A DNA stretch of 23,169 nt from Bacteroidales bacterium (GCA_029939445.1 JAOZSY010000015.1:1-23169); one strand, 5' to 3'; counted from the stretch's first letter, positions 15,186-22,381 are shown. Notes: generated from the sequence alone by a model not told the origin. Made by a program: numbers and translations.

Positions 15186-16187
15186 ATGATACGCGCTTAT
15201 CTTGTTATTTTAATTGCATTTGTATTAGTTACTTCTTGTGGTAATAATGATATTGTAAAACACCACTATCAAGGAGAAGCTCAAGGTTCTTATTATTCGA
15301 TTACTTATTATGATAAGGCTGATCGTAATCTGCAGCTAGATTTAGAAAAGTTATTGGATAAGTTTGATATGTCGGCGTCAAATTATAAAGAAAACTCAAT
15401 AATATCTCGGGTAAATAGAGGGGAAGATGTTAGTTTGGATAAAGTTTTTCTTGGAAATTTCAATATTGCACAAAGAATTTCTAAGGAAACCAATGGTGAT
15501 TTTGACATTACAGTACGTCCTTTGGTTCAAGCTTGGGGTTTTGGTTCTGTACAAGCTGAAGAAATGGATTCGTCTTTAGTAGATAGTATTTTACAATTTG
15601 TAGGTTATAAAAAAGTTTCTTTAATAGAGGGAAAGATAATTAAAACTGATAGTAGGTTGCAGCTAGATTATGATGCTATTGCTCAAGGGTATGCTGTGGA
15701 TGTGGTTTGTAGTTTTATAGAGAGCAAAGGAATATCTAGCTACCTTGTGGATATTGGTGGTGAAATTTATGGGAGTGAATTTAAAGACATTGATAAGAAA
15801 TGGAGTGTTGGGATTGAAAAGCCAATGGAAAACGCTACTTATGGCGAAAACCTAATGACTATTTTGGAACTGAGTAATAAAGGAATGGCCACATCTGGTA
15901 ATTACCGTAAGTTTTATGAAAAGGACGGAATTAAATATGCTCATACTATAAGCCCACATACTGGGTTTCCAATTGCTTCAAGATTGCTTAGCGTAACGGT
16001 ATTAGCTTTAAATACTGCTGAGGCAGATGCTTATGCAACGGCTTTTATGGTTATGGGCCTGGAGAAAACTAAAATGTTTTTATCTAAGCATAATAAATTA
16101 GATGCATATCTAATATACTCTGATGATAGTGGTGAGTATAGGTATTACTATACCGAAGGTTTAGAAGAATTAATAAAAAGTAAGTAG
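15186..16187 (+). CDS. apbE: FAD:protein FMN transferase, lipoprotein (ApbE family)
   Basis: Transfers FMN from FAD to a Thr/Ser of target proteins such as NqrB/NqrC or RnfG on the outer face of the cytoplasmic membrane. The 333-aa product has a lipoprotein signal with lipobox LVTSC (Cys18). It carries the ApbE signatures FDITVRPLVQAWGFG (106-120), LDYDAIAQGYAVD (160-172), VDIGGEIYG (188-196), HTISPHTG (253-260) and the metal-site region ADAYATA (280-286). Length is normal. No nqr or rnf genes are nearby, so the target must be encoded elsewhere. The 3' end converges on the methyltransferase gene with only 8 bp between. Confidence 0.96.
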   Translation: MIRAYLVILIAFVLVTSCGNNDIVKHHYQGEAQGSYYSITYYDKADRNLQLDLEKLLDKFDMSASNYKENSIISRVNRGEDVSLDKVFLGNFNIAQRISKETNGDFDITVRPLVQAWGFGSVQAEEMDSSLVDSILQFVGYKKVSLIEGKIIKTDSRLQLDYDAIAQGYAVDVVCSFIESKGISSYLVDIGGEIYGSEFKDIDKKWSVGIEKPMENATYGENLMTILELSNKGMATSGNYRKFYEKDGIKYAHTISPHTGFPIASRLLSVTVLALNTAEADAYATAFMVMGLEKTKMFLSKHNKLDAYLIYSDDSGEYRYYYTEGLEELIKSK

Positions 16188-16197
16188 CTAACTTCTT
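16178..16197. terminator. Weak, possibly bidirectional terminator between convergent genes
   Basis: AAG-T-AAGT (16178-16185), loop AGCTA, then ACTTCTT (16191-16197) form a 7-bp stem with one bulged base. On the minus strand it runs into TTTTTATT; on the plus strand a run of seven T follows after eight bases (16206-16212). It spans the stop codons of both apbE and the methyltransferase. The stem is AT-rich, so this call is tentative. Confidence 0.3.
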
Positions 16198-16735
16198 AAG
16201 TAAGATTTTTTTGAAACTGCTGAAATACTTCCCAAATAACGATACCTGCTGTAATGGAAATATTTAGCGAATGCTTTGTGCCAAACTGAGGGATTTCAAT
16301 ACAGCTATCAGCTAAGGAAACCACTTCTTGTTGAACTCCTTTAACCTCGTTTCCTAATATTAAAGCAATGTGTTGATCAAATTTGAACTCAAAGTTATCA
16401 AGCATTTCTGCTTCATCGGCCTGCTCTATTGCATATACTATTACATTATCTCTTTGTAGTTCTTTTACAGCGTCAATAGTATGCTCAAAATAACGCCAAT
16501 CAACACTTTCAGTGGCACCAAGAGCAGTTTTCTGGATTTCTCTGTGTGGGGGCTTTGCCGTAATTCCACAAAGAATAATTTCTTTAATAATAAAAGCATC
16601 GGCAGTTCTAAAAACAGAACCTACATTTGATAGGCTTCTTATATTATCGAGAACGATAGTGAGAGGAATTTTCTTAGAGTTCTTAAATTGTTCAACGGAA
16701 ACTCTATTAAGTTCGTTGTTTGATAATTTGCGCAT
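16196..16735 (-). CDS. SpoU/TrmH-family RNA 2'-O-methyltransferase
   Basis: SPOUT-class enzyme that methylates a ribose 2'-OH in tRNA or rRNA using S-adenosylmethionine; the exact target cannot be told from sequence. The 179-aa product shows the three family motifs: SNVGSVFRTADAF (36-48, motif 1 with Asn and Arg), ALILGNEVKGV (124-134, motif 2) and IEIPQFGTKHSLNISITAGI (146-165, motif 3). It lacks an N-terminal RNA-binding extension. The start at 16735 is preferred over an in-frame ATG at 16780 because a perfect TAnnTTTG promoter element lies between them. It is convergent with apbE. Confidence 0.92.
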   Translation of the reverse strand: MRKLSNNELNRVSVEQFKNSKKIPLTIVLDNIRSLSNVGSVFRTADAFIIKEIILCGITAKPPHREIQKTALGATESVDWRYFEHTIDAVKELQRDNVIVYAIEQADEAEMLDNFEFKFDQHIALILGNEVKGVQQEVVSLADSCIEIPQFGTKHSLNISITAGIVIWEVFQQFQKNLT

Positions 16736-16756
16736 GACTATGTGTTTAGGTTGCCA

Positions 16757-16764
16757 CAAAGTTA
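16757..16764 (-). promoter_or_regulatory. -7 promoter element of the RNA methyltransferase gene
   Basis: On the minus strand TAACTTTG matches TAnnTTTG exactly, 21 bases upstream of the ATG at 16735. A T-rich tract lies at the -33 distance. Transcription would start around 16750-16753, giving a leader of about 15 bases and excluding the upstream ATG at 16780. Confidence 0.6.
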
Positions 16765-16778
16765 ATGAAAATTTATTC

Positions 16779-16824
16779 AAAAAAAAGAAAGCTTAATTAT
16801 CATTATTGATTGATAATTAAGCTT
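16779..16824 (-). terminator. Intrinsic terminator of the OmpP1/FadL-like gene
   Basis: A perfect 14-bp inverted repeat (AAGCTTAATTATCA at 16789-16802 and its complement at 16811-16824) with an 8-base loop lies 25 bp after the stop codon. On the minus strand it is followed by TTTCTTTTTTTT (16779-16790 region). It also insulates the methyltransferase promoter located just downstream. Confidence 0.85.
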
Positions 16825-16849
16825 AGTTTTAGAATAGTTGAGTATTCTT

Positions 16850-18283
16850 CTAGAATTTATATCCAGCTGTTAAGGCTATTCTATTTTCTTTTATCTCTAA
16901 ACTAGCAGCATCAATTAAGTCTGGATTATACATATAATAATCACTACTATTAATTGAATATGAGTAACCTAAGTCAAGAAAGAAGTCTCTAGTTCTATAG
17001 CCTAGTCCGGCGCTTGCAACATATTTTACACTACTATTAATGTCGTCATTATATGCATTGCCATATCTTTGTAATCCAACTCTAAAGGATAGAGGTCTTA
17101 ATCTAATTTCAGCTCCTGCTCTAAGATTTACAGTTGATTTATAGCTATCTCTTGCTTTAGCATTTTCGTCAAAAAAATCATAATCTCTTGCACTTAGTCT
17201 ACCAGAACTATAGTTTACGTAATCTATATCCGAACTTATTAATAGAAAACGTGCTATGGTTAAAGTAAAGCTACCGTTAAGTTTCATTGGTGTAGTTAGG
17301 TCGTAATTATATTCACCTCGTGGCGACGATTTTTTATCATTAGTGCCATCATCCCAATATCGTGTTATCTTAGTATTCCATGTGTCATTCATATTATACC
17401 AAGTAGGAGATTGGAAAGCAAGTCCTATTCTTAAAAATCCTGTTGGTCGAACTATAATTCCAATTTTTAAATTTACACCATTACCATGAGTTTCAATATA
17501 CTCATCTCTAATGAAACTATTAAAATAAGGAATAGTATCCGCTGCATCAAATTCTGAGTATTCCGATTCTTCAAAAAACCTTGCAAAAGGAAATCCTATT
17601 CCAGCACCTATATAGAATACATCATTATATGATCCTCCAAAATTAAGAGCCATTTCATTTACTGACCCCCAGTTTCTTTTCTTTAATTCTTGACGGACTC
17701 CTCCGTTTTCGATATCACTAAAGTATGTGTTATTTCCACCTTGAATTGTGTCAATTAGCCAATTATACCATGCCAAATCAGTGGAGAAAGGGTCTAGGTC
17801 ATCAGGATGTGTACCATTTGCTTGTTGAACATAATCTGTCATTAATGAGGTATTGTTATTATCATTAACTATATTTGTTGTGTGGTTATAATTATTAGTT
17901 CTGTTTACACCAATACCAAATTGTAAAGCTTTCCAGCCATTTTTAGATCCAGTTTGTGTTACAAACACAAGCCCATAACTGTTTAAATTAAAATTATCTT
18001 TAAAACCATTAGTTTTATTATCTCCCATTTTTGCATCTACATTTGCAAAATATACCGTTGGTGTAATACTAAATACAGATTTTCTATAAAGGCCAATTGC
18101 AGCAGGATTAATAGATACTGAAGTATAATCAGCTCCTAAAGTGCCTAATGCTCCTCCAAAACCAATAGATCGTGCTGTGCCCCCAATTTGATACTGTGAG
18201 TACCTAAGTATGTCAACCTCATTTTGTGCTGAAGCTGTAGAATAAATAATAAGTGTAAATAAGAGTAATATATATTGTTTCAT
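16850..18283 (-). CDS. OmpP1/FadL/TodX-like outer-membrane protein
   Basis: Predicted outer-membrane beta-barrel of the long-chain fatty-acid/hydrocarbon transporter superfamily. Such Bacteroidota proteins are sometimes labelled hemin receptor, without firm proof. The 477-aa product has a signal peptide (residues 1-19, cleavage near ASA-Q). SIGFGGALGTLGADYTSVSINPAAIGLYR (about 39-67) is like the N-terminal hatch region with the NPAA motif. Many alternating aromatic strands follow, and the end ALTAGYKF has the terminal phenylalanine typical of barrel proteins. It is downstream of the low-complexity lipoprotein gene on the same strand (165-bp gap), so both may be cotranscribed. The substrate is unknown. 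Confidence 0.85.
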   Translation of the reverse strand: MKQYILLLFTLIIYSTASAQNEVDILRYSQYQIGGTARSIGFGGALGTLGADYTSVSINPAAIGLYRKSVFSITPTVYFANVDAKMGDNKTNGFKDNFNLNSYGLVFVTQTGSKNGWKALQFGIGVNRTNNYNHTTNIVNDNNNTSLMTDYVQQANGTHPDDLDPFSTDLAWYNWLIDTIQGGNNTYFSDIENGGVRQELKKRNWGSVNEMALNFGGSYNDVFYIGAGIGFPFARFFEESEYSEFDAADTIPYFNSFIRDEYIETHGNGVNLKIGIIVRPTGFLRIGLAFQSPTWYNMNDTWNTKITRYWDDGTNDKKSSPRGEYNYDLTTPMKLNGSFTLTIARFLLISSDIDYVNYSSGRLSARDYDFFDENAKARDSYKSTVNLRAGAEIRLRPLSFRVGLQRYGNAYNDDINSSVKYVASAGLGYRTRDFFLDLGYSYSINSSDYYMYNPDLIDAASLEIKENRIALTAGYKF

Positions 18284-18309
18284 AGTTTATACTTTATTAA
18301 TTCGGTGAT

Positions 18310-18330
18310 ACCTGCCTACCGCAGGCAGGT
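18310..18330. repeat. GC-rich palindrome (possible dispersed repeat or RNA hairpin)
   Basis: ACCTGCCT-ACCGC-AGGCAGGT: perfect 8-bp arms around a 5-base loop, strikingly GC-rich in AT-rich surroundings. It lies 26 bp upstream of the porin start in the porin-lipoprotein spacer. It has no T-run on either side, so it is not a classical terminator. It resembles short interspersed palindromes seen in Bacteroidota genomes, but a genome search is needed to prove a repeat family. Confidence 0.6.
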
Positions 18331-18349
18331 GTAGTCACATAACAATATT

Positions 18350-18377
18350 TTAATCATGCCCCTGTGGGTCATATTAA
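18350..18377. repeat. Imperfect inverted repeat after the lipoprotein gene
   Basis: TTAAT(C)ATG-C-CCC, loop TGT, GGG-T-CAT-ATTAA forms an 11-bp stem with one bulge and one mismatch. It lies about 70 bp downstream of the lipoprotein stop codon (minus strand). No T-run follows, so it may be a transcript 3' end or a processing structure rather than a classical terminator. Confidence 0.4.
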
Positions 18378-18448
18378 GATTAAATTTTGTCATGTTCGTT
18401 TCATAATTTAGTTTTATATTAAATATATTTATATACTTTTTAATAATA

Positions 18449-19876
18449 TTACTTACGACGAGCTCCTGACGACGAACGAGAAGAGCTTGATGAACTTGAT
18501 TTAGTGCTGCTGCTTCCAGATGAACTCCTACTTGAAGAAGATGGAGCGGAATAGCTACTTCTTGATGAACTTTTGCTGCTTGACGGCTGATAGCTTTTAT
18601 TGCTACTTCTTGAAGGAGTATACGATCTGCTATTAGAAGATTTAGTGCTTGACGAAGCACGCTTTGAGCTTTGTCGTGGTGTGCTATAACTATTTCTACT
18701 ATTACTGCTTCTAGAAGGAGTATAACTTTTTGAACTTCTACTAGCATTATTGCGTGTTGTAGAAGTAGAAGAAGGACGCGATACACTTGAAGTACTACTT
18801 TTAGAAGTGCTTTTAGAATAACCTCTTTTACTGGTAGTAGAACTTGAAGTGTTATACTGTCGAGGTTTAGCATATGTTTTAGCATTTGAAGAATTAGCTT
18901 TAGAACCAGCGCTATACGATGCTCTTGATTTTGGAATAGCATTGCTTTTAGTGCTAATATCTGCTGTTTTAGAAGTTTTACTTGACGCTCTAGAGCTTGA
19001 AAGAGAGTTGCTTCCTTTTGTTGACCTTGAAGGAACATTAGTATTGCTAACTTTTGTTGCTCCAATTACTGTAGTTGCCTGAGCTGATCGAGGAGATGAA
19101 CTTGCAGTTGAACTAGAACTAGAACCTTTACCTGAGCGACCATTGTCTGATCCGGTTGAATTATTTTTTGGGGCTCTACTTCCAGAGCTACCGCCTGTAC
19201 TTGTACTGTTTCGGTGGCCATAATAATTACCAGAGCTATTGCCATAATATCCTCCATTACCATAGTCAGAGTAATATCCTCCCGAACCATTATAGTATCC
19301 ATCATAATACCCATTATTGTAACCCGCCCAATAACTGCCTCCTCCATAATAAGGATAGCCATAACCATAATATGGGTTACCGTAATATGGGTAGCCATAA
19401 CCATAACCATAACCCATACCAAAGCTCATTCCAAATGACAAGCCAGAGTTCCATCCGTAGTTATTATCTGGATATACATTAGTAATATAAATGTCAGAAC
19501 CTGTAGATGAAGTATAGTATTCGTCGTAATAATCTCTATTTGTAGTATCATCACTATGAAATCTTTTTATTCTTTCAGAATATTCATAGTCATAATAATC
19601 ATCATTCAAATTGCTTTCAGAAACAGCATATTCATCGCCTACATTATCTGTAATGGCAACATTTGCTTCTTCACCATCGTTATAAGCGGCAATTTGCTTA
19701 TTTGTTTTATCCAATTTATTTTGTTGGTTTTCTTGTTTTTTAGCAAGGCGAGTTTCGCGAAATGGATTATAAAAAGAGTCATCCTCATAAGCTGCAGAGT
19801 CATATTGTGTAGATGCGCACGACGAAAACATAGCTATCAATGCGATTAGGGCTAAAATATTGTATGATTTTTTCAT
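18449..19876 (-). CDS. Low-complexity lipoprotein: Tyr/Gly-rich middle, Ser-rich tail
   Basis: Function unknown. The 475-aa product starts with a lipoprotein signal, lipobox MFSSC (Cys20), so it is probably anchored in the inner or outer membrane. Residues 21-138 are acidic and Tyr-rich (DDYYDYEY, RDYYDEYY). Residues 140-220 form a Tyr/Gly/Asn-rich segment with units like GYGYGYPYYG and YYGNPYYG. From about 223 to the end it is Ser/Thr/Arg/Lys-rich and disordered, with the unit SYTPSRSSN repeated, ending GARRK. Bacteroidales proteins like this are sometimes automatically labelled vitellogenin-like because of composition only. It is divergent from proS and upstream of the porin gene. No clear -7 element sits close to its start; TATTTTTG on the minus strand at 19981-19988 is a distant candidate. 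Confidence 0.85.
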   Translation of the reverse strand: MKKSYNILALIALIAMFSSCASTQYDSAAYEDDSFYNPFRETRLAKKQENQQNKLDKTNKQIAAYNDGEEANVAITDNVGDEYAVSESNLNDDYYDYEYSERIKRFHSDDTTNRDYYDEYYTSSTGSDIYITNVYPDNNYGWNSGLSFGMSFGMGYGYGYGYPYYGNPYYGYGYPYYGGGSYWAGYNNGYYDGYYNGSGGYYSDYGNGGYYGNSSGNYYGHRNSTSTGGSSGSRAPKNNSTGSDNGRSGKGSSSSSTASSSPRSAQATTVIGATKVSNTNVPSRSTKGSNSLSSSRASSKTSKTADISTKSNAIPKSRASYSAGSKANSSNAKTYAKPRQYNTSSSTTSKRGYSKSTSKSSTSSVSRPSSTSTTRNNASRSSKSYTPSRSSNSRNSYSTPRQSSKRASSSTKSSNSRSYTPSRSSNKSYQPSSSKSSSRSSYSAPSSSSRSSSGSSSTKSSSSSSSRSSSGARRK

Positions 19877-19900
19877 AATAGGGCTCTTTATTTATTTTGA

Positions 19901-19922
19901 AAATAGTCATCAATGACTATTT
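19901..19922. promoter_or_regulatory. 22-bp palindrome, operator-like site between divergent genes
   Basis: AAATAGTCAT-CA-ATGACTATTT has perfect 10-bp arms around two central bases. It sits 24 bp upstream of the lipoprotein start and covers the -33 zone of the proS promoter (-7 element at 19932-19939). Symmetry and position fit a binding site for a dimeric regulator. It could instead form an RNA hairpin in the lipoprotein mRNA leader. The regulator is unknown. Confidence 0.5.
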
Positions 19923-19931
19923 ATAATTATT

Positions 19932-19939
19932 TACTTTTG
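19932..19939 (+). promoter_or_regulatory. -7 promoter element of proS
   Basis: TACTTTTG matches TAnnTTTG exactly. Transcription would begin near 19945, leaving a leader of about 45 bases before the ATG at 19992. The -33 zone holds the 22-bp palindrome instead of a clean TTTG. Confidence 0.55.
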
Positions 19940-19991
19940 CAATTGAATTGATTCGATTACACAAATAACAAATACTATACCAAAAATAAGT

Positions 19992-21467
19992 ATGGCTAAA
20001 GATTTTGCAACAAGAGAAGAAGATTATTCTAAATGGTACAATGATATTGTATTAAAGGCTGATTTAGCAGAGAATTCTGCTGTAAGAGGAAGCATGGTTA
20101 TAAAACCTTATGGATATGCAATATGGGAGATGATGCAAGCTGCATTGGATAAGATGTTTAAGGACACGGGGCATGAGAATGCCTATTTTCCATTATTTAT
20201 TCCCAAATCTTTTTTTAGTAAAGAAGCAGCACATGTTGCTGGTTTTGCTAAGGAATGTGCGGTGGTTACTCATTATAGATTAAAAAATGATGAGGATGGT
20301 AAAATTATTGTTGATCCCGATGCTAAATTAACTGAGGAATTAATTGTTCGTCCTACTAGTGAAACCATTATTTGGGATACTTATCGTAAATGGGTAAAGT
20401 CTTGGCGAGATCTTCCTATCTTAGTAAATCAATGGGCAAATGTCGTTCGCTGGGAAATGCGTACTCGCTTATTCCTTCGTACTGCTGAGTTTTTATGGCA
20501 AGAAGGTCATACTGCTCATGCTACTAAGCCAGAAGCAATGGAAGAGGCTGAAAAAATGCTTGGTGTTTATACAACTTTTGCTCAAGAGTTTATGGCTATG
20601 CCTGTATTACAAGGTGTGAAAACTGAAAATGAGCGTTTTGCAGGCGCTTTGGAGACTTTCTGTATCGAAGCTCTTATGCAAGATGGTAAAGCTCTTCAAG
20701 CGGGTACTTCTCACTTTTTAGGACAAAACTTTGCAAAAGCTTTTGATGTTAAATATTTGAGCAAAGAAAATAAATTAGAGCATGTATGGGCAACATCATG
20801 GGGAGTTTCAACTCGCCTAATAGGTGGTTTAATAATGTCGCATTCTGATGATAGCGGACTTGTTCTGCCTCCTAAACTAGCTCCACATCAGGTGGTAATA
20901 GTACCAATTTATCGTAAAGATGAAGAGCGCATTGCTGTTATTGAGAAAGGTAAAGAGATAAAGAAAGAACTTGAAAGAGTTGGTATTAGAGTGAAGCTTG
21001 ACGATAGAGACACTCAAAAACCAGGTTATAAATTTGCCGAATGGGAATTCAAAGGTGTGCCTTTACGTATTGCCATTGGCCCTCGCGATTTGAAAAATAG
21101 TACTGTTGAACTTGCTCGTAGAGATACTCTTAGTAAAGAGTTTACTGCTATGGAAGGCCTTAAAGAAAAGGTGCTAGACTTATTGGAAGAAATACAAGAA
21201 AGCCTGTATTCGAGAGCCCTCAAATTTAGAGAAGAAAATACTAATAGTGTTGACAATTGGGATGAGTTTAAAGATATTATAAAAAATAAAGGTGGTTTTG
21301 TGATGGCTCATTGGGATGGTACTAGCGAGACTGAAAATAAGATTAAAGACGAAACAAAAGCTACTATCCGTAGTATTCCTTTGGATTACCAAGATTCTGA
21401 AGAGGGCGTTTGTGTTTTCTCGGGCAAGCCTTCTAAAGGTAGGGTTGTATTTGCAAAAGCGTATTAA
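19992..21467 (+). CDS. proS: Prolyl-tRNA synthetase, archaeal/eukaryote-type
   Basis: Charges tRNA-Pro with proline in the cytoplasm. The 491-aa product is the short class without the bacterial INS editing domain. It contains RPTSE (120-124), class II motif 2 (RWEMRTRLFLRTAEFLWQEGH, 153-173 region), motif 3 (GVSTRLIGG, 271-279), the anticodon-binding domain (about 297-400, starting APHQVVIVPI) and the C-terminal domain ending RVVFAKAY with the usual terminal Tyr. The C-terminal zinc site is degenerate: only the cysteine in EGVCVFSGKPS remains, and the region GGFVMAHWDGTSETE has none. This type is normal in Bacteroidota. Confidence 0.97.
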   Translation: MAKDFATREEDYSKWYNDIVLKADLAENSAVRGSMVIKPYGYAIWEMMQAALDKMFKDTGHENAYFPLFIPKSFFSKEAAHVAGFAKECAVVTHYRLKNDEDGKIIVDPDAKLTEELIVRPTSETIIWDTYRKWVKSWRDLPILVNQWANVVRWEMRTRLFLRTAEFLWQEGHTAHATKPEAMEEAEKMLGVYTTFAQEFMAMPVLQGVKTENERFAGALETFCIEALMQDGKALQAGTSHFLGQNFAKAFDVKYLSKENKLEHVWATSWGVSTRLIGGLIMSHSDDSGLVLPPKLAPHQVVIVPIYRKDEERIAVIEKGKEIKKELERVGIRVKLDDRDTQKPGYKFAEWEFKGVPLRIAIGPRDLKNSTVELARRDTLSKEFTAMEGLKEKVLDLLEEIQESLYSRALKFREENTNSVDNWDEFKDIIKNKGGFVMAHWDGTSETENKIKDETKATIRSIPLDYQDSEEGVCVFSGKPSKGRVVFAKAY

Positions 21468-21479
21468 TCTTTATATTCA

Positions 21480-21507
21480 ATAGCTCCGTCCTATAGGCCG
21501 GAGCTAT
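21480..21507. repeat. Hairpin after proS without T-run
   Basis: ATAGCTCCG (21480-21488) pairs perfectly with CGGAGCTAT (21499-21507). The loop contains CC-TATA-GG, which can extend the stem after one mismatch. It starts 12 bp after the proS stop. No T-run follows on either strand, so it may be an mRNA 3'-end or processing hairpin, or a factor-dependent terminator. Confidence 0.5.
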
Positions 21508-21538
21508 GAATTGACAAAATTACCAAAAGGTTTTATTA

Positions 21539-21546
21539 TATAATTG
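21539..21546 (+). promoter_or_regulatory. Weak -7-like element before mazG
   Basis: TATAATTG matches seven of eight positions of TAnnTTTG, with TTGA near the -33 distance. It would give a leader of about 18 bases before the mazG ATG. The region is AT-rich, so this is only a candidate; mazG could also be read through from proS. Confidence 0.25.
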
Positions 21547-21569
21547 AATCTTTTTTTATTTCATAAATT

Positions 21570-22340
21570 ATGGATCCACGACTAAAAGCATTTGAGCGAT
21601 TATTGAATATTATGGATGACCTGCGCAAAGGTTGTCCGTGGGATATGAAGCAAACTTTAGAAAGCTTGCGTTACTTAACTATTGAAGAAACTTATGAATT
21701 GTCAGATGCAATTCTTAAAGGTGATATACAAGGTGTGAAAGAAGAGGTTGGTGATATAATGCTACATCTTATTTTTTATGCTAAAATAGGAAGTGAGAAG
21801 GGTGCTTTTGATATAACGGATGTTCTTAATGGCATTAGCGAAAAACTTATTCATCGTCATCCTCATATTTATGGTGACACCAAAGTTGTTGATGCCGAAG
21901 AGGTAAAACGCAATTGGGAAAAGCTAAAGCTAAAGGAAGGTAAAAAATCTGTCCTTGGAGGAGTTCCAGATTCCATGGCGCCGCTTATTAAGGCTATCCG
22001 AATTCAAGAAAAAGTAAAAGGTGTTGGTTTTGATTGGGAAAAGCCTGAGCAAGTTTGGGAGAAAGTTGAAGAGGAAATTAGTGAGTTGAGAGAAGAGGTT
22101 AAGTTGGGTAAATCACAAGACAGAATAGAAGGTGAGTTTGGCGATTTGTTATTCTCTTTGGTAAATTATGGTAGATTTATTGGTGTTAATCCAGACGAAG
22201 CTATAGAGAAAACCAATCGAAAATTTATTAAGCGTTTTCAATACTTGGAGCAAGCCTCTGCAAAAGCAGGTAAAACAATTGACGAGATGAGCCTTTCTGA
22301 AATGGATGTGTATTGGGAAGAGGCTAAGAAGTTTGAGTAA
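21570..22340 (+). CDS. mazG: Nucleoside triphosphate pyrophosphohydrolase MazG
   Basis: Hydrolyses (d)NTPs to NMP and pyrophosphate, cleaning the nucleotide pool and affecting (p)ppGpp stress physiology in E. coli. The 256-aa product has two tandem MazG domains as in the E. coli enzyme. The first has GCPWDMKQT (21-29), the metal motif EETYE (39-43 region) and EEVGD (58-62). The second has KGVGFDWE (150-157), EEEISE (167-172) and EGEFGD (187-192). The HRHPHIYGD linker segment (95-103) is also typical. It lies 102 bp after proS. Confidence 0.96.
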   Translation: MDPRLKAFERLLNIMDDLRKGCPWDMKQTLESLRYLTIEETYELSDAILKGDIQGVKEEVGDIMLHLIFYAKIGSEKGAFDITDVLNGISEKLIHRHPHIYGDTKVVDAEEVKRNWEKLKLKEGKKSVLGGVPDSMAPLIKAIRIQEKVKGVGFDWEKPEQVWEKVEEEISELREEVKLGKSQDRIEGEFGDLLFSLVNYGRFIGVNPDEAIEKTNRKFIKRFQYLEQASAKAGKTIDEMSLSEMDVYWEEAKKFE

Positions 22341-22373
22341 TATTTCAAAATTTTATTATTTACATTTTTAAAC

Positions 22374-22381
22374 TATCTTCG
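22374..22381 (+). promoter_or_regulatory. Possible -7 element of the PAP2 gene
   Basis: TATCTTCG matches seven of eight positions of TAnnTTTG. A TTTT tract lies 19 bases upstream. It would give a leader of about 20 bases before the ATG at 22409. Tentative. Confidence 0.35.

Noticed and set aside
18316..19065. 249-codon open frame on the minus strand overlapping the Ser-rich lipoprotein
   Set aside because: It is a shifted frame of the low-complexity Ser codons and gives a Leu/Gln/Val-rich product without domain or signal. The lipoprotein frame has a proper signal peptide and start.
19066..19438. Open frames on both strands rich in Met/Val/Ile or His/Tyr/Asn within the Tyr/Gly-rich region
   Set aside because: They are products of repetitive TAT/GGT-type codons of the real gene, with no plausible starts or conserved content.
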